The translations under genes and the position numbers were made by a program. A stretch of DNA of 13,837 nt from positions 1 through 13,837 of the forward strand of contig JAAVZQ010000134.1 of assembly GCA_022791735.1 (NCBI GenBank). The letters are read 5' to 3'. Shown here piece after piece: positions 7,826-13,837 of this stretch; within the stretch, counting starts at the first letter, position 1, and each line of letters begins with the position of its first letter. The notes below the pieces were generated by a model. That model was given only the letters and a program-made list of their open reading frames with translations, ran no database searches and was not told the DNA's origin. This DNA is from Clostridia bacterium (lineage in GTDB: Bacteria > Bacillota > Clostridia > TANB77 > CAG-508).

Positions 7826-8044
7826 CTATTTTTCCTGTACGTATTCTACAATATCATTAAGCTTGCAATTAAGTGTACTGCAAAGTCTAACTAATGTATC
7901 TGTGTCTAATCTAGTTACTTCATTCCTACAATAACTGAGAATAGTATCATATCTTAATCTTCCATTTTTTGATAGACTTGATCGACTTATATTGTTTTCT
8001 TTCAAATACTTATCTAATTTTATAACTATTTTTCCATTTTCCAT
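7826..8044 (-). CDS. Cro/C1-type helix-turn-helix regulator
   Basis: This 72-residue one-domain protein begins MENGKIVIKLDKYL. The pattern KENNISRSSLSKNGRLRYDTILSYCRNE is a Cro/C1-like helix-turn-helix, followed by LDTDTLVRLCSTLNCKLNDIVEYV, the typical last helices of the small XRE/HTH_26-like family. Start ATG 8044 has GGTGA (8059-8055) upstream; a TTG at 8062 overlaps that site. It is divergent from pilin B, and the gap holds two palindromes placed in and after pilin B's promoter. It is therefore a good candidate for the repressor of pilin B and perhaps of itself. Its own promoter is not clear to me, but would run through the operator region. Confidence 0.85.
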   Translation of the reverse strand: MENGKIVIKLDKYLKENNISRSSLSKNGRLRYDTILSYCRNEVTRLDTDTLVRLCSTLNCKLNDIVEYVQEK

Positions 8045-8089
8045 AATTAAAATATCACCCAAAAAAAGTTTATCATAATAAAATATTAC

Positions 8090-8118
8090 TTGACAGCTAC
8101 GAGAAGTCGTAGTAGAAT
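8090..8118 (+). promoter_or_regulatory. Strong sigma-A-type promoter of pilin-like gene B
   Basis: A perfect TTGACA (8090-8095) is followed by 17 bases and TAGAAT (8113-8118). The spacer is almost wholly occupied by a 16-base palindrome, so a bound regulator would block RNA polymerase. Confidence 0.85.
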
Positions 8119-8138
8119 AAAATTACGACTTCTCGTAG
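8097..8138. promoter_or_regulatory. Double palindromic operator upstream of pilin B
   Basis: CTACGAGAAGTCGTAG (8097-8112) is a palindrome with a four-base centre. Its reverse complement recurs at 8123-8138 with one mismatch, centre to centre 26 bases. Site 1 fills the -35/-10 spacer and site 2 lies in the early transcript. Together they could also fold as a 15-bp RNA hairpin just ahead of the ribosome site AGGAGG (8151-8156). The probable ligand is the divergent helix-turn-helix protein at 7826-8044. Confidence 0.8.
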
Positions 8139-8165
8139 GAGGTTAAATTAAGGAGGAAAAATTGA

Positions 8166-9315
8166 ATGAGAAAAACAAAAGAACAAGGAATAACGCTTGT
8201 TGCGTTAATAATAACAATAATAATACTAATAATACTCACAGCAGTAACAATAAATGCAGCATTTAATAATGGAATAATAGATACAGCAGTAAATGGTGCA
8301 GTAAATTATGCAGACGCACAAAATAAAGAGAAAATATCATTTGAAGATTTAGATAAAGATATACAAGATATAGTAAATAAAATAGAAAATTATGGTGGAA
8401 GTGGAGAAGATAGTCCATCAAATCATGTACCAACAATAGGAGATGTAACTGTCACAAGAGTAGATAATTCAACAAGCGAATTAAGAGTAACAGCAACAGC
8501 AGAAGACGAGGATGAACATGATACATTAATATATACATTACTAAGAGGTACATCAGAAGATGATACTAATCCAACGGAATTATCATTAGAACCAGAAAAT
8601 ATAGAAGGAAGAACAGTAACATTTAAAGATATGGGCTTAGAAATGGCACAGACGTATTATTATAAAATACAAGTAAGCGACGGAACAGACAGTGTCACAT
8701 CAAGTACATACAGTAGTGAGAGAACTTGGTGCAAATCTTCATATTGTACTGATAGTCGAGAAACTCCGATTTTGTGTTCTAAATGTGGACTTAACAATAA
8801 TGGACAAGTTACATGTACAAAATGTAAAGGAACATCTAAATCATTTTGTACAAAATGTGGTAATGGTACATACAACAAATGTACTCACAGAAATTGGGCG
8901 TGGAAGGCTGGAGATACAAGGAATGGTTCGACAGGTAAACCATGTCCTGTATGCGGTGAGAAAACAGGGGCTAATTTTACAGTTGTTTGGTTGTGCAGAG
9001 ATTGTAACTTGGAAACATATGAAATGCCAACTATAGGATGTAGTTTAGCATGTGGAGTGGATTATATTGCTGATACAAGTGCTGGAGAAGGAGTGTGGAA
9101 AGAAGCTGATACTATTTGTACAACATGCAAAGGTTATAACTCTAAACATGAATGTCCAACATGTGGACATAAGGGATTAATGACTTGTCCAACATGCAAT
9201 GGAGAAGCACTTGGTGTAGAGCAATTTGCTTGTGAAGCACATGCCGTAATTCGGAAGTCATTGGTTTTGTACTATAAATAAACACATTGATGAAGGTACT
9301 GAAGAATATCACTAG
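8166..9315 (+). CDS. Pilin-like protein B with fibronectin-III-like and 22+ Cys domain (needs +1 shift at CGG 9252)
   Basis: Paralog of the gene at 6543. The leader MRKTKEQ-G-ITLVALIITIIILIIL is a prepilin signal (cleavage expected after Gly8; mature residue 5 is Ala, not Glu). A stalk reaches residue 85, with a fibronectin-III-like domain at about 88-187. From residue 189 there is a cysteine-rich region with eight CxxC pairs (204/207, 217/220, 228/231, 260/263, 277/280, 318/321, 330/333, 341/344), probably zinc ribbons of DnaJ-like type. Read straight, it ends at 9281 (371 aa) with an unrelated tail. Shifting +1 at CGG 9252-9254 gives 382 aa, and the tail aligns with pilin A: C-x-x-H-x4-S-H-aromatic-aromatic-C-T, ending Y-H-stop. 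AGGAGG at 8151-8156 sets the start. Its promoter carries an operator, so it is probably switched. Confidence 0.85.
9252..9254 (+). other. Putative +1 recoding site, CGG (pilin B)
   Basis: The reading ATT CGG AAG continues as ATT, (C), GGA AGT CAT TGG. The shifted tail places Gly where pilin A has Pro, and then S-H-W-F-C-T against S-H-Y-Y-C-T, with stop TAG at 9313-9315. Confidence 0.75.
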
Positions 9316-9408
9316 TAGTTTAAATTAAATAAAGGTGAAAAATTGAGTGTATTAGAAAAATAAATGAGGGTGTCTTAAAACATGATACTAACCGCAAAAA
9401 ATCGACAA

Positions 9409-9450
9409 AAGTCAAGAGTTTTACGCTTATAACCGTAAAACTTTTGACTT
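9409..9450. terminator. Hairpin downstream of pilin B
   Basis: AAGTCAAGAGTTTTACG (9409-9425) pairs with CGTAAAACTTTTGACTT (9434-9450), 17 bp with one G-U pair and an eight-base loop. It lies in the 213-base gap between the convergent pilin B and pgsA genes. There is no T-run directly after it, so it may protect an RNA end or act with the next hairpin. Confidence 0.5.
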
Positions 9451-9458
9451 ACAATTAC

Positions 9459-9505
9459 AAATAAAACGTAGCATTCTGCGCTTAGCATTATACTACGTTT
9501 TATTT
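9459..9505. terminator. Bidirectional terminator between pilin B and pgsA
   Basis: AAATAAAACGTAG (9459-9471) and CTACGTTTTATTT (9493-9505) form a perfect 13-bp stem with A/T-rich flanks on both sides, as expected between convergent genes. The arm sequence GCTACGTTTT/AAAACGTAG recalls the end of the repeat at 4077-4087. Confidence 0.75.
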
Positions 9506-9528
9506 GTTCCTTATTTCAACTCTGTCAA

Positions 9529-10099
9529 TTATTTCAATTTTTCTTTTTCATCCTTAATATATGTTTTCATATTAAATGCTCTAAAATACATAATAAGAGC
9601 AAAAAGAGTAGCAATAAGTGCAATACAATATACATATATAGAGAAATCATAAATAGGTGTATCAAACATATTATTATTCAAATATCTAATTACCAATGAA
9701 CAAGCAATTGCTACATAAAAAATTACTGTTGCAAGTTTTCCATACCATTTACTAGAAACTACAAGTTCTTTTCCATAAAGAAATGACGCACCGTGCAATT
9801 ATTGCAAATTCCTTGATTACTACTATCGAAAGAATCCAAAAGGGAATAACACCTTTTATTGCCAAAGTAACGAGTATAGCAACTTGAGTTGCTTTATCTG
9901 CAAAAGGATCTAATAATTTGCCGACATCAGTTATGAAATTAAATTTTCTTGCAATAGTACCATCTAATACATCAGTTATTCCAGAAAGTATTAGAAAAAT
10001 TAATGCTATAATATATTTTTCTTCAGCAATATATATTACGATTGGTGCGATTAGTATAAGCCTTAAGAGGCTTAGCATATTGGGTATATGTTTTGCCAT
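9529..10099 (-). CDS. pgsA: CDP-alcohol phosphatidyltransferase, probable phosphatidylglycerophosphate synthase (needs +1 shift at CGG 9793)
   Basis: Integral membrane enzyme of phospholipid synthesis, expected to join CDP-diacylglycerol and glycerol-3-phosphate. The full CDP-alcohol phosphotransferase signature is present: D43-x2-D46-G47-x2-A50-R51-x8-G60-x3-D64-x3-D68. The N-terminus MAKHIPNMLSLLRL is typical of PgsA, and several membrane segments follow. Read straight, it breaks off after KEFAIIARCV with a nonsense tail ending at 9752. A +1 shift at CGG 9793-9791 gives KEFAIIA-G-ASFLYGKELVV and continues through SSKWYGKLATVIFY to 9529. That is 189 aa, a normal PgsA length. The ribosome site GAGGAGG (10113-10107) precedes ATG 10099. 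It lies 60 bases after clpE and is probably cotranscribed with it. A close family member with another alcohol acceptor is possible. Confidence 0.88.
9791..9793 (-). other. Putative +1 recoding site, CGG (pgsA)
   Basis: On the minus strand, GCA CGG TGC continues as GCA, (C), GGT GCG TCA. The shifted frame restores the second half of a well-conserved enzyme; the zero frame ends after 13 more codons. Confidence 0.75.
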
Positions 10100-10159
10100 A
10101 TGTTTTCCTCCTCGCTCGCAAAATAAGCAGTGTATTTTGTGAACTCTATTTCTTCAATT

Positions 10160-12431
10160 TTATATCTCAAATATTAATGCGTTGTGGCTGCAATCAACTT
10201 TAATATTATCCCCATTTTTTATTTCTTGTTTAAGTATACGTTCTGATAGCTCATCTTCTACATATCTTTGAATAGCACGTCTTAAAGGTCTAGCACCATA
10301 TTTTAAATCAGTTCCTTTTTCGAGTAAATATTCTTTAGCAGAAAGTGAAACTTCCATACTCATATTTTTATCGGCTAAAGCCTTAGAAGTATCTGCAAGC
10401 ATTAGGTCAACAATCTGTAATAACTCTTCTTTAGTTAAGCTGTTAAATACAACAATTTCATCAATTCTGTTTAAGAACTCAGGTCTAAAAGTATCTCTTA
10501 AACTATCTAAAATTTTATTAGAATCTACAGTTTGTTTTCCAAAACCAATTGAATTTGTATTCAAATTCGAACCCGAATTCGAAGTCATAATGATAATTGT
10601 ATTTTCAAAACTTACTGTATTTCCTTGAGAATCTGTAAGTTTTCCATCATCTAAAACTTGAAGAAGTATATTAAACACATCACTATGTGCTTTTTCAATT
10701 TCATCTAAAAGCACGATAGAATATGGTCTTCTTTTTACTTTTTCTGTGAGTTGGCCTGCGTCATCATAGCCTACGTATCCTGGAGGTGAACCAATAAGTT
10801 TAGAAGTAGAGTGAGATTCCATGTATTCAGACATATCTATCCTTATTATTGCATCTTTATCTCCAAACATTTCAAAAGCAAGAGACTTAGCAAGTTCTGT
10901 CTTACCAACGCCAGTAGGTCCAACAAATAAGAAAGAAGGTGGCCTTTTTGTAGATTTTAATCCAGCTCTATTTCTTCTGATTGCACGAGATACAGAAGCG
11001 ACAGCATCATTTTGACCAATGATTTTTTTATGAAGGTTACCTTCTAAATTTAAAAGCTTAGCTGTTTCTTCTTCAGTAATTTTAGTTACTGGAATTTTAG
11101 TCCAGTGTTCTATAACTTCTGCTATATCTTGGAGCGTAACTTCTTTTAGCTTCAAAGTACTATTTATCTTTTCAATTTCATCAAGTAATTGACATTCACG
11201 AGTCTTAAGGTCAGCGGCTTTTTGATAATCCTCAGTAGAATCAGCTTGAGCTGCTTCACTTTTTTCCTCTTGGACTGCTTTTAATTCATTTTTTAAAAGT
11301 TCTAATTTATATAGTTCTTTATTATCTAAGTTAATTCTAGAACATGCCTCATCTAAAATATCAATTGCTTTGTCAGGCAAAAATCTATCATGTATGTACT
11401 TTTCAGACATACTAACAGTTTGACGAATAACCTCATTTGAGATTTTGACTTTGTGAAAATCTTCATAGTATTTTTTTATACCAGCAAGAATGTCTGCTGT
11501 TGCGTCTTCATTTGGTTCTTCAACTATTACAGTTTGAAAACGTCTTTCTAAAGCGGAATCTTTTTCGATATATTTTCTATATTCTCTAAGAGTTGTAGTT
11601 CCAATGACTTGAATTTCTCCACTTGCAAGAGCGGGCTTTAATATATTTGCTGCATTCATTGCATTTTCACCGATCTCCTGAGCCAACAATACTATGTATT
11701 TCATCAATTACAAGTATTATATTTCCAAAAGACTTACATTCATCAATAATACCTTTCATTCTTGCTTCAAATTGTCCTCTAAACTGTGTACCAGCAACAA
11801 CTGATGTCATATCAAGTAAATATACTTCTTTACTTAAAAGTTTAGCGGGTACTTGTTTGTTTGAGATAGCTATTGCAAGACCTTGGGCAATTGCAGTTTT
11901 TCCAACACCTGGTTCACCTATAAGACAAGGATTGTTTTTAGAACGTCTATTTAATATTTGTATAATTCTTCTTATCTCAGTACTTCTTCCTATAACCATA
12001 TCTAGTTCATTATTTTTAGCTTTATTAGTTAAATTAGTTCCATATAAATCAAGAAATTTTTTCTTTTTATCTTTAGTCTTTTTGTCTACTTTAACTCTTT
12101 TGGCATTACCACTTCCCTTATTTTCGGCTTGGGCATTGGGACCACCAAAAATGTTTCCAAAAATTGCTCCGATTGGTACCATATTTTCTGCAGCTTCATC
12201 AAAGTCCATATCAGATAGTTCCATATTATTAGAAATGTTGTTGAACATAGTTTCAAACTGTTCTGCAACATTATTTAAATCAATATCATTATTTAAAACT
12301 GATTGCAAAGGATTTATTCCCTTTTCCTTAGCACAATTCATACAATAGCCTGTAACATTCTTTGGATCCTTTTTTGTAGGAGTATTTACAAATATTACAG
12401 CTTGTTCTTTATTGCATACTGAGCATAGCAT
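10160..12431 (-). CDS. clpE: ClpE-like AAA+ unfoldase, Clp protease ATP-binding subunit (needs +1 shift at CGG 11672)
   Basis: ATP-driven unfoldase expected to feed substrates to ClpP. As a recoded product it has 756 residues. An N-terminal zinc finger (C3, C6, C30, C33) distinguishes ClpE from ClpC. AAA domain 1 has Walker A GEPGVGKT (172-179) and Walker B VIDEIH (241-246). A UVR-like coiled stretch has DYQKAADLKTRE. AAA domain 2 has GPTGVGKTE, LLDEIEKAH, an IGF loop typical of ClpP-binding partners, and GARPLRRAIQ. Read straight, translation hits TGA immediately after CGG (GAT CGG TGA), leaving 253 residues. A +1 shift gives VGSGD-G-ENAMNAANILKP, the same length as the family pattern. ATG 12431 has AAAGGAGG (12448-12441). 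Expression from 12470-12498 may be heat-shock controlled. Confidence 0.93.
11670..11672 (-). other. Putative +1 recoding site, CGG followed by TGA (clpE)
   Basis: Minus strand GAT CGG TGA AAA continues as GAT, (C), GGT GAA AAT GCA. A Shine-Dalgarno-like CAGGAGA lies a few bases upstream, which recalls prfB-type +1 sites, but the other three sites lack it. Confidence 0.75.
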
Positions 12432-12469
12432 AATTTATGACCTCCTTTAGCCTTAAACTATATCTATTA

Positions 12470-12498
12470 ATAATACACTAAAATAAGCTAAAAGTCAA
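12470..12498 (-). promoter_or_regulatory. Promoter of clpE-pgsA, with possible degenerate CtsR box
   Basis: On the minus strand, TTGACT (12498-12493) and TATTAT (12475-12470) are 17 bases apart. On the plus strand AGTCAAG-CTT-GGCAAAA (12493-12509) covers the -35. It resembles, with several mismatches, the tandem heptads (A/G)GTCAAA bound by the heat-shock repressor CtsR, which commonly controls clpE and clpC. The promoter is well supported and the CtsR site is weak. Confidence 0.65.
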
Positions 12499-12500
12499 GC

Positions 12501-12529
12501 TTGGCAAAACATTTTAAATATGTTATAAT
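12501..12529 (+). promoter_or_regulatory. Promoter of the RsiV/PdaC-like gene, back to back with the clpE promoter
   Basis: TTGGCA (12501-12506), a 17-base spacer and a perfect TATAAT (12524-12529) precede ATG 12565. Its -35 lies two bases from the -35 of the divergent clpE promoter, so one regulator bound here could affect both. Confidence 0.75.
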
Positions 12530-12564
12530 ATAAATATATAACGATTTTTAAGAGGGTGAATCAA

Positions 12565-13401
12565 ATGAAAATGGATGAAGAAACAAAAATAAGAAATATA
12601 ATTTTTATAGTAATAATTGTGATTTGTGTATTAGCACTATCTTATGGAATATATTTTCAAGTATTTGTTAAAAATAGAGATGTAGTTTCGACACCACCAC
12701 CAGTGGTTACAGAAGAAATAGAATTTGATGAATTATTTGATAACAAGTTTCATGTACAAGAAGGAAGACCATTGCCAAATGTTTCAAAGCTTGATCAAAC
12801 CAAAGATATTGTTTATACAAATTATACTTTAAATGAAGTATATGACGGTAAATATGATATAAAAGCAAGCATCCCAATGATAAATATAAATCATGAAAAA
12901 ATAATTAATATTGATAAAGAAATAACATCGATATTTTATAATAAATTAAATAATATATTAGAAAATTCTAAGAAAGAAGATGCACAAAATAGTATATATA
13001 GTGTTTCATATTCTGCATTTATAAATGAGAATATTTTGTCACTTGTAATTAAAGCAACTCTTAAAGAGGGAAACACTCCACAAAGGCTTATAATAAAGGG
13101 ATATACCTATAATTTATCTACAAATGAAGAAATTGCTTTAAAAGATATGCTAGAAATCAAAAATATAGATAAGACATTAGTGGAGACAGAGATAAATAAG
13201 AAGGTACAAGAATCAATAAATTATACAAACAATATGTCATCACTTGGATATGATGTTTATAAAAGAGATATAAATAATACAATATACAAGGTAGAAAATG
13301 TAGATAACTATATTTTAGGACCAAATGGAAGTATATATATAATTTATGCATATGGTAATTCAAACTATACAACAGAGAGTGATATTGTATATATAAAATA
13401 A
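12565..13401 (+). CDS. Membrane-anchored protein with RsiV/PdaC-like (DUF3298/DUF4163-type) region
   Basis: This 278-residue protein has a short cytoplasmic start (MKMDEETKIRN), a membrane helix (about 11-31), a proline-containing linker and an extracytoplasmic domain. From residue 98 the pattern IPMININHEKIINIDKEI, then YSVSYSAF, ILSLVIKATL, and KGYTYNLSTNEEIALKDML, resembles the mixed alpha/beta region shared by the anti-sigma factor RsiV and the deacetylase PdaC. No catalytic polysaccharide-deacetylase domain follows, and I see no sigma-factor gene next to it, so its function is unknown. Sensing at the envelope is a guess. ATG 12565 is chosen because AGAGGGTG (12551-12558) is its ribosome site; a GTG at 12556 overlaps that site. 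It is divergent from clpE and ends in a good terminator. Confidence 0.7.
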   Translation: MKMDEETKIRNIIFIVIIVICVLALSYGIYFQVFVKNRDVVSTPPPVVTEEIEFDELFDNKFHVQEGRPLPNVSKLDQTKDIVYTNYTLNEVYDGKYDIKASIPMININHEKIINIDKEITSIFYNKLNNILENSKKEDAQNSIYSVSYSAFINENILSLVIKATLKEGNTPQRLIIKGYTYNLSTNEEIALKDMLEIKNIDKTLVETEINKKVQESINYTNNMSSLGYDVYKRDINNTIYKVENVDNYILGPNGSIYIIYAYGNSNYTTESDIVYIK

Positions 13402-13407
13402 TTTAAG

Positions 13408-13448
13408 AATACTCAGCAAGTTAGCAATAATTTGTTGAGTATTTTTTT
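13408..13448 (+). terminator. Rho-independent terminator
   Basis: AATACTCAGCAA (13408-13419) pairs with TTGTTGAGTATT (13432-13443) with one G-U pair. Seven T's follow (13442-13448), just after the stop codon of the 12565 gene. Confidence 0.9.
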
Positions 13449-13737
13449 GTTGAAGGCCTACAATCTAAGAGTTCTTGCCTTATAAGGTTGAAACTTAGAT
13501 TTGGCTAAACAAAGAGTACGAAGGCACTTTACTTAGTAATAATAGATAATCAATACACAATTGTCGAAAAATGTCGAGCGATTTATCTTGACTTTCCTAT
13601 AGAACCAGGATATAAATAAAAAATAATTTTAATCAAGGCATTTTAGATGAATACATAATAAATCTTATGAAATCCCAATAAACTTAATAAAATTTGCAAA
13701 TGGTAAAATTAAATTACCGTTTTTTGAAAATAAAAAA
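13449..13737. other. Gene-free stretch with one structured hairpin (13456-13505)
   Basis: No convincing coding frame is visible. GCC (13456-13458) with AATCTAAG just downstream pairs with CTTAGATT and GGC (ending 13505). The tip contains the palindrome CCTTATAAGG. The rest is AT-rich and looks unremarkable. The hairpin could be a small RNA or a decayed repeat; I cannot say which. Confidence 0.35.
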
Positions 13738-13810
13738 GACACATAATTAAAACTTATGATACAATGTTGGTGTCGAATCAAACATTGAAAGAAGGAATTA
13801 ATTATGTGTC
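13738..13810. repeat. 12-bp perfect inverted repeat flanking the leader of the last gene
   Basis: GACACATAATTA (13738-13749) and TAATTATGTGTC (13799-13810) are exact reverse complements. The right arm contains the ATG at 13804. A transcript entering from upstream could fold and hide this start, as is seen in some insertion sequences. TATGAT/TACAAT-like -10 candidates lie between the arms (13755-13765). Confidence 0.45.
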
Positions 13811-13837
13811 AAAATAATAATACCACAGAAAGCAAAA
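13804..13837 (+). CDS. Start of an unidentified gene, possibly a transposase (3' partial)
   Basis: ATG 13804 follows AAGGA (13793-13796 region) at suitable spacing and opens MCQNNNTTESK before the window ends. The Asn/Thr-rich start recalls some clostridial IS30-family transposases, and the inverted repeat around it fits an insertion-sequence end. Eleven residues are far too few to be sure. Confidence 0.3.
   Translation, partial: MCQNNNTTESK

Noticed and set aside
6162..8044. Toxin-antitoxin pair formed by the two small regulators
   Set aside because: They are 1.4 kb apart with pilin A between them, and neither has an adjacent toxin-like partner.
8692..9036. A 114-codon open frame inside pilin B
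   Set aside because: It is a different frame of the Cys-rich region and has no start signal.
6579..11672. Four independent sequencing or assembly indels
   Set aside because: Random errors would not fall four times on an in-frame CGG, nor always add a C before a Gly GGN codon. There are no homopolymers at the sites. Read-level checking would still be needed for final proof.
10160..11707. A separate Clp gene starting at 11707
   Set aside because: Its first dozen residues are an out-of-frame reading of the Walker B region, and no ribosome site is present. It is the second part of one clpE.
11623..12348. A 241-codon open frame on the + strand
   Set aside because: It is antisense to clpE, has no ribosome site or promoter, and its composition is that of a shadow frame.
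26..13837. CGG reassigned to another single amino acid (as in some other Firmicutes)
   Set aside because: Reading CGG as any one amino acid in three-base steps leaves all four genes out of frame. Only a four-base step repairs them.

Overview
The window is AT-rich, with AGA-dominated arginine codons, strong Shine-Dalgarno sites and sigma-A-type promoters. It looks like a low-GC Firmicute (Clostridia-like, probably an uncultured gut lineage). No tRNA, rRNA or CRISPR array was recognised.

Layout. Positions 2-3962 (+) hold the core of a Gram-positive type IV pilus / type II secretion-like machine: an assembly ATPase (pilB, 5' end cut by the window), a PilT-like ATPase and the membrane platform pilC. 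A 120-base hairpin element follows. From 4215, a promoter drives a membrane-anchored transglutaminase-like protein and a BofC-like protein, ending in a second partial copy of the repeat and a terminator. Positions 6162-9505 are an accessory block. It has two paralogous pilin-like genes (prepilin leader, fibronectin-III-like domain, cysteine-rich CxxC domain), a small ribbon-helix-helix-like protein and a divergent Cro/C1-type regulator facing a double palindromic operator. Positions 9529-12431 (-) carry a ClpE-like ATPase followed by pgsA. A divergent promoter pair then serves an RsiV/PdaC-like anchored protein (12565-13401, +). The last 400 bases are mostly non-coding and end at the first codons of a possible transposase.

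Main discovery. Four unrelated coding contexts are interrupted, and each is repaired by the same event: a +1 shift exactly at an in-frame CGG codon, where dropping the C leaves GGN (Gly). The sites are pilin A (AAA CGG A), pilin B (ATT CGG A), pgsA (GCA CGG T) and clpE (GAT CGG T). I scanned the coding strand of every gene by eye. CGG occurs 14 further times, always out of frame. In-frame CGG occurs only at these four junctions, 4 of 4. The shifted products are exactly what the families demand: the K-G-ITLV prepilin site, a C-terminus matching the paralog, full-length PgsA and full-length ClpE. The preceding codons differ, so a slippery heptamer does not explain it. The simplest reading is that CGG is not a normal arginine codon here. 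It either triggers +1 frameshifting or is read as a four-base CGGN glycine codon, so extra C bases before Gly codons are tolerated. I therefore annotate each of these genes as one recoded CDS, each with one surplus base.
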